This document shows, piece by piece, positions 17,076-25,721 of a stretch of DNA of 64,000 nt. The translations under genes were made by a program, and so were the position numbers. The stretch is from Pararhizobium sp. GTDB taxonomy: Bacteria > Pseudomonadota > Alphaproteobacteria > Rhizobiales > Rhizobiaceae. Numbering within the stretch: the first letter of the stretch is position 1; each line of letters starts with the position of its first letter. A model generated the notes under the pieces. The model did not search any database and had not been told where the DNA came from. It saw nothing but the letters and a program-made list of their open reading frames with translations. The stretch lies in assembly GCA_017794825.1 (NCBI GenBank), contig CP051237.1:4482501-4546500 (forward strand), written 5' to 3'.

Positions 17076-19379
17076 ATGACGCAGGAAGAGACAAAACGCC
17101 CTTTCGGGCAATGGCTGGCGCTTGTTCTCGCGCTGATCCTCGTGATCGTCGGGCTCGTCAACACGATGCCGGAAATTCCGGGCCTGCAGGATCTGGCGCG
17201 CGATCTGACCGGTCAGAAATTCTTCCGTGTTTCCGGTTTTGCCCCGCAATATTTCTACCCGCCGTTTTTCGTCCTGATGATGGCGATCGTGATGCTGGAC
17301 GCCAGCGTCTACCGGGAATGGAAAAGGGAGAAGCCGCAGCTTGCCTGGCTGGGCTTCCTGCTGGACGCAGGGCTCATTCTCGCAGCGTTTCTGGGAGCGC
17401 TCGGTTTTCTTGTCGAAACCGATTCCATCTGCCTCTTCGACCAGATCTCCGGCGAACGCGCGCGGCTGATCCAGGAAGCGGCCGAGCGGGCGCAAGGCGT
17501 CATTCCGGGCATTTCGCTGGAAGCCGAGGTGCCGGCGTGCCAGGCCCGTTTTGATATCTGGATCATTCCGCTGCTGTTCACGATCATCACCCTGTTTTTC
17601 CTTTACAACGTGCGGGTGTGGGGCCTGCCGCTGGTGATCGTCGCCAGCGTCGTCGTGCTCTACACGGTCGCAACCGCGCTGATCTGGGTCTTCGGTCTAT
17701 CGGAAAACAATTTCCTTCTGACAAAGCTTGGCGCCGATGGCGGTGACGCCACCGCCGCCGCCATCCAGAAGGCGACCAATGTGTTCATCACTCCGGACGG
17801 TTTCATGGGCCGGTTCATGGATATCGTGGTCAACCAGGTCTTCCCCTATGTCATTCTCGGCTCGCTGTTCGGCACGTCGGCCGGCGGCACGTCGCTGATC
17901 AAGGTCGCGGTGCGGATGACACGCAACCTGCGCGGCGGACCGGCGCATGCGGCCATCGTCTCCTCGGCGATGTTCGGCACAATCACCGGCGGGCCGGTCA
18001 CCAACGTCTTGTCCACTGGGCGCCTGACCATCCCCATGATGCGGCGCAACGGTTTCTCGCCGCAGTTCGCCGGCGGCGTTGAGGCTGCGGCATCCTCCGG
18101 CGGGCAGATCATGCCTCCGGTCATGGGCGTCGCCGCCTTCGTGCTGGTGGCCTTGACGGCCGTGCCCTACAGCAAGGTGATCACGGCAGCGTTTCTGCCG
18201 GCGATCGCCTTCTTCTTCTCAATCTTTCTCGCGGTCATGTTCCAGGCGCGCCGCGAGCGCGTAGAGGCCATGCGCGACATACCGGAAGACCTGGTCATGG
18301 ACCGGCAGGACTGGTGGAACCTGATCATCATTGTCGTTCCGATCCTCACGATCCTTGTCCTGCTGCTCGGAAGCAAGGATTTTTATACCGGCAGTTTCGT
18401 TGCGAGCGTTCTTCCGGCCGGGGTGGTGCAGACCATCGTCAACGCGACCGGCGACGCCGTTTCGGCTGGCTGGTGGGCCGTCGCCGTCCTGCTGCCGCTG
18501 CTGTTTCTTGATCCGAAAACACGCGCCAGACCGTTGAAAATTCTCATTTCGCTCGCCGACGGCGGCATCCTTCTGTCGCGTTTGTTCCTGCTTCTGTTCG
18601 CCGTGTCGATCATCGCCGCCTTTCTGAACGAAAGCGGGCTGACGGGCGAACTGACGCGGGCCGTCACGACCTGGCTGGAAAAGGCGGAGTTCATCGACGT
18701 GTTCGGTTTGACGATCCATATTTCCGGCGGCTTCTATCTGATGCTGGCGCTCACCTGCGCGATGCTGTGCGCGATCATCCTTGGCATGGGCATGCCCACG
18801 GTGCCGGCCTATGTAAACGTCGCGCTGCTGCTCGGACCGCTGCTCTCGCAACTTGGCGTCAGTTTTTTCACCGCGAACATGTTCGTCTTCTATTTCGCCG
18901 TCGCCTCCGCCATCACGCCTCCGGTCGCGGTCGCGGCGTTCGCCGCCGCCTCGATCACCCGCACCGAGCCGATGCGCACCGGTTTCGCCGCCGTGCGGGT
19001 CGGTATCGTGATGTTCACGATCCCTTTCATCTTCGCCTGGTATCCGGAACTGCTTCTGATCGAGGAGGCGGTCACGATCACCAATGAAGCCGGCGGGCGC
19101 GAACTTATCGCGGGCTACACCGGCGAGCCCGACTGGCTTGCGCTCGGCCTGCTCGGCCTGCGCATCCTTCTCGCGCTCTATCTTCTGGCGTCGGCGCTGG
19201 CGCGTTGTGATCGCGGCCCGATCCCGATCTGGGAAATTGTTCTTCGACTGGTCGTTGCCGTGCTCGTGCTCTGGAAGGCGCCGTTGTTGATGTGGGCGGG
19301 CATTGTTCTCGGACTTCTTCTGATCGCGAGAAATTTCGCTTTTGAGCGCAGGACACAGGGCGCGGCGAGCCGGGCCTGA
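17076..19379 (+). CDS. TRAP transporter fused permease (TAXI type)
   Basis: The protein has 767 residues and many membrane helices. The N-terminal third corresponds to the small (DctQ-like) subunit and the rest to the large DctM subunit, the usual arrangement for TAXI systems. Conserved DctM features include the GGPVTNVLSTGRLTIPMM and SGGQIMPPVMGVAAF stretches and GMGMPTVPAYVN. It imports the substrate held by the preceding binding protein using an ion gradient. Its last 200 bp (about 19136-19327) are duplicated at 24.1 kb. Confidence 0.92.
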   Translation: MTQEETKRPFGQWLALVLALILVIVGLVNTMPEIPGLQDLARDLTGQKFFRVSGFAPQYFYPPFFVLMMAIVMLDASVYREWKREKPQLAWLGFLLDAGLILAAFLGALGFLVETDSICLFDQISGERARLIQEAAERAQGVIPGISLEAEVPACQARFDIWIIPLLFTIITLFFLYNVRVWGLPLVIVASVVVLYTVATALIWVFGLSENNFLLTKLGADGGDATAAAIQKATNVFITPDGFMGRFMDIVVNQVFPYVILGSLFGTSAGGTSLIKVAVRMTRNLRGGPAHAAIVSSAMFGTITGGPVTNVLSTGRLTIPMMRRNGFSPQFAGGVEAAASSGGQIMPPVMGVAAFVLVALTAVPYSKVITAAFLPAIAFFFSIFLAVMFQARRERVEAMRDIPEDLVMDRQDWWNLIIIVVPILTILVLLLGSKDFYTGSFVASVLPAGVVQTIVNATGDAVSAGWWAVAVLLPLLFLDPKTRARPLKILISLADGGILLSRLFLLLFAVSIIAAFLNESGLTGELTRAVTTWLEKAEFIDVFGLTIHISGGFYLMLALTCAMLCAIILGMGMPTVPAYVNVALLLGPLLSQLGVSFFTANMFVFYFAVASAITPPVAVAAFAAASITRTEPMRTGFAAVRVGIVMFTIPFIFAWYPELLLIEEAVTITNEAGGRELIAGYTGEPDWLALGLLGLRILLALYLLASALARCDRGPIPIWEIVLRLVVAVLVLWKAPLLMWAGIVLGLLLIARNFAFERRTQGAASRA

Positions 19380-19445
19380 CCTCACATCCACATTGCTGTG
19401 GCGCCTGCTTGCGTATAAGTTGACGCAAAACAAGGGAGAACAGGG

Positions 19446-20456
19446 ATGTACACAGTTTTTCGCCGAATACTTTCCGCGACACTGGTTCTGGGAGTGGCGG
19501 CCGGAACCGCGAATGCCGCTGAATGGAAATTCAACAACGGGCTTCCGGAGGGCCGGGGAGAGTCCGCGCAACTGGAAACCTTTGCAGAGGACGTGGCGGA
19601 TCTGAGCGGCGGAAGCCTCACGATCAACGTCTTCCACGGCGGGTCGCTGAACCTCAAGGACAACGACGTGGCGCGTTGGCTGCCCCGCGGGGCGGTGGAA
19701 ATGGGTCTGGTCTGGGCGAACTATCTCGGCCGCGACGTTCCCGCTCTGAATGCGGTGATGATCCAGGGATCGGTCGGCAGCCCCGAGGAACTGATCGCAG
19801 CGCTGCCTGAAATCCAGGAGATCTATACCGAGGTGCTGGGCGAACTCGATATCGTGCCGACCGGGTTCATGGCGCTGCCGCTCCTGAAAGCCTCGATTTT
19901 CTGCCGGGAGGAACCGGTTCGCACGCTTGAAGACCTCAAGACGAAGAAGCTCCGCGTCTGGAGCGCCGACCAGGTCGAAACCTTCACCAAACTCGGCGTC
20001 TCTGCGCAGATCGTCGGTCAGAACGACCTTTACGTGGCGCTGCAGACCGGGGTCGTCGATTGCGCGGTCTATCCCGCGCTCTTCGCCCACACCATCTCGC
20101 TTCAGGAAGTCACGAAATACGCCTCCTATCTCTATCCGGTGGCGGGTGTTCCCTATGTTCTCGGCGCTTCCAAAGGCGCGTGGGAAAGCCTGAGCGACGC
20201 AGAGCGCGAAGCCGTTGAAACGGCGGCCGCCCGTGTCTGGGAACGAACTAACGAGTATTCCAAGGCGGAAGAAAACGAGCAGGCCGCGCGCGCCAAGCTC
20301 ACCGAGCAGGGGATCGAGTTCCTCGAGCCGTTCTCAGAAGAAGATCGCGCGGCGTTCCTCGAAGCAGCCTCCGCGACTTGGCTGGAGATGGCCGAGGAAG
20401 CAGGCGGCGCCGCTCCCGAATATCGCCAGAGAATCCTCGATTCCCTGGGGCGCTGA
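19446..20456 (+). CDS. TRAP transporter solute-binding protein, DctP type
   Basis: The protein has 336 residues with a signal peptide (cleaved near TANAAEWKF, about 25). It is a DctP-family receptor containing the family hallmark region with the substrate-binding Arg (TKKLRVWSADQVETFTKLG). It differs from the TAXI receptor upstream, so this is a second, independent TRAP system, with its own DctQ and DctM. The ligand is unknown. A GGGAGAACAGGG site precedes the ATG. Confidence 0.88.
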   Translation: MYTVFRRILSATLVLGVAAGTANAAEWKFNNGLPEGRGESAQLETFAEDVADLSGGSLTINVFHGGSLNLKDNDVARWLPRGAVEMGLVWANYLGRDVPALNAVMIQGSVGSPEELIAALPEIQEIYTEVLGELDIVPTGFMALPLLKASIFCREEPVRTLEDLKTKKLRVWSADQVETFTKLGVSAQIVGQNDLYVALQTGVVDCAVYPALFAHTISLQEVTKYASYLYPVAGVPYVLGASKGAWESLSDAEREAVETAAARVWERTNEYSKAEENEQAARAKLTEQGIEFLEPFSEEDRAAFLEAASATWLEMAEEAGGAAPEYRQRILDSLGR

Positions 20457-20509
20457 GGTTGCAAGGCGGAACGGGTGAAGACAAGCGTTCGGCAACCGCC
20501 GGGCGCGTC

Positions 20510-20992
20510 GTGAGACTGCTTGAACCTGTCTTCAACGCGATGGCCCTGCTGGCGGCGGTGGGCGGCGGCGCGATCGTCGTTCTGATCGGCGCGAGCGTGG
20601 CGATGAGGTACTTCGCCTTTGCACCGTTCCGGTTTACGGAAGAACTCGTCGGACTTCTGATGACGGCCGCTTTCTTCCTCGCTCTTCCTCTGGCGACGCT
20701 GCGGGCCAGGCATGTCCGCGTTCTCGTTCTTGTCACGACGCTTCCCGCTCGCGCGGCGCGGGGCGCGGGCGTTCTCGCAGCGCTGTTCGGCGCCGCCTTC
20801 TGCCTCTGGTTTTTCGTGCTTTGCCTTCCATGGCTGGAGTTCGCGATCGACCGCAACATAAAGACCGAGGTCGGCCGTCTTTTGATGTATCCATGGATGG
20901 CGCTTCTTCCGCTGTCCATGGCGTTGAGCATGGCGGCGTTTCTGGCGCGCGGCGCAGCCGGAGACGGCCGAAACGAAACCGGTCGATCCTGA
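20510..20992 (+). CDS. TRAP transporter small permease, DctQ type
   Basis: The protein has four hydrophobic helices and the DctQ signature FRFTEELVGLLMTAAFFLALP. I place the start at GTG 20510 (about 160 residues: RLLEPVFNAMALLAAVGGGA follows the initiator). A TTG at 20459, coupled to the preceding stop, is an alternative that adds 17 residues. The frame is open back to 20378, inside the binding-protein gene. It pairs with DctM at 21011. Confidence 0.8.
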   Translation: MRLLEPVFNAMALLAAVGGGAIVVLIGASVAMRYFAFAPFRFTEELVGLLMTAAFFLALPLATLRARHVRVLVLVTTLPARAARGAGVLAALFGAAFCLWFFVLCLPWLEFAIDRNIKTEVGRLLMYPWMALLPLSMALSMAAFLARGAAGDGRNETGRS

Positions 20993-21010
20993 TCAGGCGG
21001 ACAAAAAGCG

Positions 21011-22306
21011 ATGTTCGGTTTCTGGGGCATATTGATCGGCGGTCTGGCGGTGTTCGCGGGCTCCGGGCTGGCTCTCGGCGCGGCGCTCGGGCTGACCGGA
21101 CTTCTGATCCTTCACTTCCTCGCCGGCGGCTCGACCTATGTCGCGGTCGACGCCGTCTGGAACGTGTTCAACTCCTTTACGCTCAGCGCCATTCCGCTCT
21201 TCATCATACTGGGCGAGATCATGCTGCGCAGCGGCATCAGCGAGAAGATCTACTCGGCGCTGACGCCGCTGTTCCAGCGCGTCCCCGGCGGGCTGTTGCA
21301 CACCAACATCGCCGTCTGCACGCTGTTCGGCGCGGTCAGCGGATCGAGCCTGTCGACCGCCGCGGCGGTCGGTTCCGTCGCCTATCCGGAGATGACGGAG
21401 CGTGGTTATGACAAACGGATGGTGGTGGCGTCCCTGGCGGGGGGAGGGACGCTGGGCCTGCTGATCCCGCCCAGCCTCTCGTTGCTCATCTACGGGGCCT
21501 TGACCGAGACTTCCATCGGGCGGCTGTTCATGGCCGGTCTGTTGCCGGGCCTACTTCTTGCCGCGATGTTCATGGTTTACATCCTGCTGCGCTGCCTTTC
21601 CCAGCCGCGCCTTGTCCCGCAGGGCGGGGCGTCCGCCGGTATCAGGGTCATTCTCGTCAATCTGCTCAGCCTGTGGCCTTTCCTGCTGCTGATTCTTGCG
21701 ATCATGGGCAGCATCGCCTTTGGCTTGGCGACGCCAACCGAGGCGGCCGGAATAGGCGTCATCGCGACAATCGTCGTGGGCCGGTTCTGGGGCAATCTGA
21801 CCATGAAGACGCTCGCCGAGAGCTTCTTTGCGGCGATCCTCCTCTTCGCGTCGATCGCCTTCGTCGTCATGGGCGCGACAATCCTCGCGCAGGCGGTAAG
21901 CCTGCTCGGCGTTCCGCAGGCCATCCTGGAGACAGTGCGCGCTGCGCATCTGGGACCGGTGGCCGTCCTGGCGCTTGTCGTCCTGATCTACCTCGTGCTT
22001 GGCTGTTTCTTCGACGGGCTATCGCTCATGATCATGACGCTTCCCATCGTTGTGCCGCTGATGGTCGGGCTTGGCTTCGACGCGATCTGGCTCGGCGTCA
22101 TCATCACCATCCTGATCGAGATCGGACAGGTGACGCCGCCCGTGGGGCTCAATCTGTCCGTCCTCGTTTCCGTCACGGACGAAAAGGTGTCGCTTGGCGA
22201 AGCCGCGATCGCCACGATTCCCTACTGGCTGATCCTGCTGGCGGGCATCGCGATACTGGCCGTCATGCCCGAGATCGCGCTGTTCCTGCCGTCCGTTCTG
22301 ATGTGA
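21011..22306 (+). CDS. TRAP transporter large permease, DctM type
   Basis: The protein has 431 residues and about 12 helices. DctM hallmarks are FNSFTLSAIPLFIILGEIM, GAVSGSSLSTAAAVGSVAYPEM, GGGTLGLLIPPSLSL and the C-terminal EIGQVTPPVGLNL. It forms the transport channel with the DctQ encoded 18 bp upstream. It is the last gene of the rightward TRAP stretch; the M24 peptidase converges on it with only 2 bp between the stops. Confidence 0.92.
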   Translation: MFGFWGILIGGLAVFAGSGLALGAALGLTGLLILHFLAGGSTYVAVDAVWNVFNSFTLSAIPLFIILGEIMLRSGISEKIYSALTPLFQRVPGGLLHTNIAVCTLFGAVSGSSLSTAAAVGSVAYPEMTERGYDKRMVVASLAGGGTLGLLIPPSLSLLIYGALTETSIGRLFMAGLLPGLLLAAMFMVYILLRCLSQPRLVPQGGASAGIRVILVNLLSLWPFLLLILAIMGSIAFGLATPTEAAGIGVIATIVVGRFWGNLTMKTLAESFFAAILLFASIAFVVMGATILAQAVSLLGVPQAILETVRAAHLGPVAVLALVVLIYLVLGCFFDGLSLMIMTLPIVVPLMVGLGFDAIWLGVIITILIEIGQVTPPVGLNLSVLVSVTDEKVSLGEAAIATIPYWLILLAGIAILAVMPEIALFLPSVLM

Positions 22307-22308
22307 CG

Positions 22309-23583
22309 TCAGTCCGGGATATGAACGAGGTCGAGAGGCAGCGCATTCATCATTTCGCACCCGGTCCCGGTAATCAGCAACTGGTTCTCGATGATCATCC
22401 CGCCCAGCCCGTCAATATACCAGGGACACTCGAACGCCATCACCATGCCGGGCTCGAAAAGGACGTCCGACTCAGCGGAAATGAACGGCCATTCCTCGCT
22501 TCCCGGACCTGCGCCGAGCCCGTGTCCGAAATGGCCTCTCGTGTAGCCGGGAAACCCTGCGTGGCGGATCGCTGCAAGCGTGACCCGGTGGACTTCCGAC
22601 AAGGGCACGCCCGGTTTCAGCAACGCCGACCCGGCGACGAACCCCTTCATGAGCGCGTCAAAAAGGCGGGCCTGCGTCCGGCCGGGTGAGCCAAACACAA
22701 ACGTTCGGCCGGTATCGGACGTGTAACCGTTCACAAGACATCCGACATCCACCTTGATCAGGTCTCCAGGGGTGACCGTCGCGTTTCCTCCCCATGGGTT
22801 TTTCCCGACGGAGACATACTCCCACGCACCGCTCAGCGATCGGCTGTCCGGATGGCTCTCAACCGTCTTTCGCCAAACGGCCGCAAGCGCGTCCCGGGTC
22901 ACGCCCGGCCCAATCGCTTCCCGCAGCGCCTCAATGCCGGTTTCCGCAATCTGAACCGCGAGACGCAGATTGGCGATCTCATCAGCGGATTTCACCATTT
23001 TCAGCCGGGCGATCAGCGTCGTTGCATCGACCAGGTCCACGTCGCCAATCGCAGCTTTGAAGGCGTTGACGTCTCTTGCGGAAATCGCTGAGGCCTCGAA
23101 ACCGATGCGCGCCTGATCGAGACCGCGTTCGCGCAGGATATCCGCCAGGTGACGGTAGCACAGCTCCGGGTCAAAGGTTTCGGGACGTGCGAAGCCATCG
23201 GGGCGATCGGCGATGCGCCAGGCGGCCGCAACCTGTTGTTCGGCGGGAATGTCCGGGTCGACGTCTTCGAGGTTCGTCGTTTCCACCCATATCGGGCATT
23301 CGCGAATGTCCGTTATGTGACTGGCGTTGCGGAAGCTCCGCGCAAACAGGTCGCTGACGACGGCAGCCTCCGGCCTGGCAGAGTCTGCGGGCACGAAAAC
23401 GGCGACGGCGCCGGCTCTGCCCCACATGGTGGCGACCCCGGGGGAGGCCCCGGTTGCATACAGGAAGCTGTCAGGCGAGAGCAGTATCAGTCCGTCGATC
23501 CCCGCATCGGACATCAACTGTTCCGCGCGTTTTCGGTCAAGATCTGCCATCGGATTCTCGCTTCCCGACGCTTCCTGCTTCAC
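22309..23583 (-). CDS. M24-family metallopeptidase (Xaa-Pro dipeptidase-like)
   Basis: The protein has 424 residues: an N-terminal creatinase-like domain (to about 190) and a pita-bread M24 domain. All five metal ligands are visible: Asp in KVDVG, Asp in TSDTGRTF, His in GHFGHGLG, Glu in MAFECPW and Glu in IIENQLL. Such enzymes cleave Xaa-Pro or act as creatinase/other C-N hydrolases. The start overlaps the ridA stop by ATGA (23580-23583), so it is coupled to it. With the TRAP genes it suggests uptake and use of a small nitrogenous compound, which is inference. Confidence 0.85.
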   Translation of the reverse strand: MKQEASGSENPMADLDRKRAEQLMSDAGIDGLILLSPDSFLYATGASPGVATMWGRAGAVAVFVPADSARPEAAVVSDLFARSFRNASHITDIRECPIWVETTNLEDVDPDIPAEQQVAAAWRIADRPDGFARPETFDPELCYRHLADILRERGLDQARIGFEASAISARDVNAFKAAIGDVDLVDATTLIARLKMVKSADEIANLRLAVQIAETGIEALREAIGPGVTRDALAAVWRKTVESHPDSRSLSGAWEYVSVGKNPWGGNATVTPGDLIKVDVGCLVNGYTSDTGRTFVFGSPGRTQARLFDALMKGFVAGSALLKPGVPLSEVHRVTLAAIRHAGFPGYTRGHFGHGLGAGPGSEEWPFISAESDVLFEPGMVMAFECPWYIDGLGGMIIENQLLITGTGCEMMNALPLDLVHIPD

Positions 23584-23975
23584 GCAGACCGCGCCCGTGC
23601 GGCGACCACATCGATTTCGACAAGGAGATCGGGTTGCGCGAGGCCATTGACAATGAGCAAGGTCGAAGTCGGCAATTGCGTTGCATCGAATACGGCCTGT
23701 CGGGCCTCCCGCATTTCCCCGATATCCTTTGAATCCGTCAGATAGACCGTCAGACGAACGATATCGGCGAATGTCATTCCTTCCGCCGCCAGGCAGGCGG
23801 CGATATTGTCAAGCGCCTGGCGGGTTTGCTCCCGCGCTCCGCTCATGACATTGCCGTCACCATCGACGCCGACCTGCCCGGCTAGGAAAAGCAGGTCTGA
23901 GTCTGCCGGCACACGTACTGTATGGGAATAGCCACCGAGAGGCGGGTGAACGGTATCGGGATTGTTTCGGCGCAT
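23580..23975 (-). CDS. RidA-family protein lacking the catalytic arginine
   Basis: The protein has 131 residues of the YjgF/YER057c/UK114 fold (FLAGQVGVDGDGNV, DIVRLTVYLTD, LLVEIDVVA). Canonical RidA imine deaminases carry Arg in a PARS-type motif before the last strands; here the aligned segment reads LPTSTLL, so the Arg is absent. It therefore belongs to one of the other Rid subfamilies and is probably not a classical 2-aminoacrylate deaminase. It is the first gene of a two-gene unit with the M24 peptidase. Confidence 0.85.
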   Translation of the reverse strand: MRRNNPDTVHPPLGGYSHTVRVPADSDLLFLAGQVGVDGDGNVMSGAREQTRQALDNIAACLAAEGMTFADIVRLTVYLTDSKDIGEMREARQAVFDATQLPTSTLLIVNGLAQPDLLVEIDVVAARARSA

Positions 23976-24101
23976 AGCTGTTCTTCCTGATCTTTCCAGC
24001 CGGTAGTCTTCAACATCGCATCCGTGTATCGAAAAAGCGAGGCGTCAAGCTCTGGCTCTCACAATCTGTAACCATGGAAACCTGCAGAACGGAGCAAGAT
24101 G

Positions 24102-24344
24102 GGGCTTGCGCTCGGCCTGCTGGGCCTGCGCATCCTTCTCGCGCTCTACCTTCTGGCGTCGGCGCTGGCGCGTTATGATCGCGGCCCGATTCCGATCTGG
24201 GAAATTGTTCTTCGGCTGGTCGTTGCTGTGCTTGTGCTCTGGAAGGCGCCGTTGTTGATGTGGGCGGGCATTGTTCTCGGACTTCTTCTGATCGTCCTGC
24301 ATGCCGTACTGACCGGGAATCGAAGCCAGCCGGCCATCAGTTGA
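24102..24344 (+). pseudogene. relic: duplicated C-terminal end of a TAXI-TRAP permease
   Basis: About 190 bp (24104-24293) repeat the end of the fused permease gene (19138-19327) with only a handful of changes, mostly synonymous (for example TAT/TAC, ATC/ATT, CGA/CGG, GCC/GCT, CTC/CTT) and one Cys-to-Tyr. Homology stops abruptly on both sides, and the frame then runs on into unrelated sequence to a stop at 24342-24344. There is no binding-protein or remaining permease nearby. The synonymous bias says the donor was another functional permease gene, not a recent copy of this one. A 24099 ATG opens the frame, but expression is unlikely. Confidence 0.7.
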
Positions 24345-24572
24345 CTGCACTCTGGTGGAAGGGTCGGCTTCCACGGCGCGCAAGGGCCGGGCCATCCTCC
24401 TCTCCGGCATCACTGAGCCGATCGATCGTCCGGCCGGTTCCTTCACCGTCGCTCCGTTTATGGGTGTGGAACGGCAGATGTCCTGCTTGATTGTCATGGG
24501 CCTCGATAGTAGCCTTCATGCGGGATGTTTGGATGGATTCCCGGTTCAGAAAACCTGTCCGTGAGCATATCG

Positions 24573-24941
24573 ATGCATAAATCGTGCAAATGCGTTGCGC
24601 TTGTCGTCACGTTTGTGATCGTGCTCCAGTCGCTGTTTGCCGGCTGGGCGGCCGCATCGTCATCCCGTCCGGCTACGGACGTATTCGGCAATCCCCTTTG
24701 CCTTGGCAGCGTCGTTCCCGGCGAGCAGCCATCGGATGAAAACAGGCCCCGGCTTCCTGCATGCTGCGTCTACGGCTGCAGTCTGGTCTCACCGGTTCTT
24801 CCTGCGCCCGATGACGCTCTTTTCGATTTGGTCCGCGTCGCGAGCGATAGCGGCGCCATGCGTCCCTGCCACGGATATATCCCTGTTCATGCACAGACAC
24901 ACCATCCCGGCAATCCCCGTGCTCCGCCCCTGACTGGTTGA
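24573..24941 (+). CDS. DUF2946-like exported Cys-rich protein of a copper cluster
   Basis: The protein has about 122 residues from ATG 24573 (a further upstream ATG at 24525 is less likely). A signal-like helix ends near GWAAA, then comes DVFGNPLCLG and the motif CCVYGCS, resembling the DUF2946 family found beside copper genes. Several His and Cys could bind a metal. It precedes ycnI by 192 bp on the same strand. The assignment rests on the short motif pattern and context. Confidence 0.5.
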   Translation: MHKSCKCVALVVTFVIVLQSLFAGWAAASSSRPATDVFGNPLCLGSVVPGEQPSDENRPRLPACCVYGCSLVSPVLPAPDDALFDLVRVASDSGAMRPCHGYIPVHAQTHHPGNPRAPPLTG

Positions 24942-25133
24942 ACGGCGCCGTCGAACCGGCGCCCGAATTGCGTTGTCAAACCGCCGGGACTCCAGATCCG
25001 TCACGGCATATCGGAGCGTTTCACCATCCGGATGGCATGCCACTGCGCGGCGAGCGCCGGCGTTGTCGCCTGAGACGAAAACCTCCTTTCAGTCTGCCAG
25101 CCGTATGCCGGCTGTACTTAAGGATATTTACTC

Positions 25134-25664
25134 ATGTTGAAGAAAATCGCACTTGCCATGGCCGCCGTCGCCACAACTGCGGCGCCAGCGTTTGCCCACG
25201 CCACGCTGGAACAGGGAACCGCTCCGGCGGGCTCCTATTACAAGGCGGTGGTGCGCGTTCCGCACGGTTGCGCCGGCAAGCCCACCAATGTCGTGCGCGT
25301 GAGGCTGCCCCAGGGCTACTATGCGGTGAAGCCCATGCCCAAACCCGGCTGGACGCTCGAAAAGGTGTCCGGCAAGTACGAGACGCCGTACAACAACCAC
25401 GGAACCCTGATGACCGAAGGTGTTGTGGAGATCGTCTGGAGCGGCGGCAATCTGCTCGATGACGAATACGACGAATTCGTCATGAGAGGCGCCCTGGGTC
25501 CGGAACTCGAAGTCGGCAGCAAGCTGCATTTCCTGATCGTCCAGGAGTGCCCCGAGGGCGCGGCCGAGCGCTGGATTGAAATTCCGGCAGAGGGGCAGGA
25601 TTCGCATGATCTCGAAAGTCCGGCGCCAGCCGTGACCATCATCGAGAAGCCCGGCGGTCATTGA
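25134..25664 (+). CDS. ycnI: YcnI-family (DUF1775) copper-binding protein
   Basis: The protein has 176 residues with a signal peptide ending AFA, so the mature chain starts with His (HATLEQGTAPAGS). In the family this N-terminal His, with Glu, forms the mononuclear copper site, together with a conserved Trp (GWTLEK). It is periplasmic. Family members accompany CopC/CopD proteins as here, and supply or buffer copper. It is followed after 57 bp by the copCD fusion. Confidence 0.88.
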   Translation: MLKKIALAMAAVATTAAPAFAHATLEQGTAPAGSYYKAVVRVPHGCAGKPTNVVRVRLPQGYYAVKPMPKPGWTLEKVSGKYETPYNNHGTLMTEGVVEIVWSGGNLLDDEYDEFVMRGALGPELEVGSKLHFLIVQECPEGAAERWIEIPAEGQDSHDLESPAPAVTIIEKPGGH

Positions 25665-25721
25665 ACACCACATCGGCGCGCCTTTCAGGCGCGCCGTTCC
25701 TGCAGTTCGGGAGACTGCCTC

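Noticed and set aside
18219..20090. 623-codon minus-strand frame
   Set aside because: Antisense to the TAXI permease and the DctP gene; composition is that of a shadow frame.
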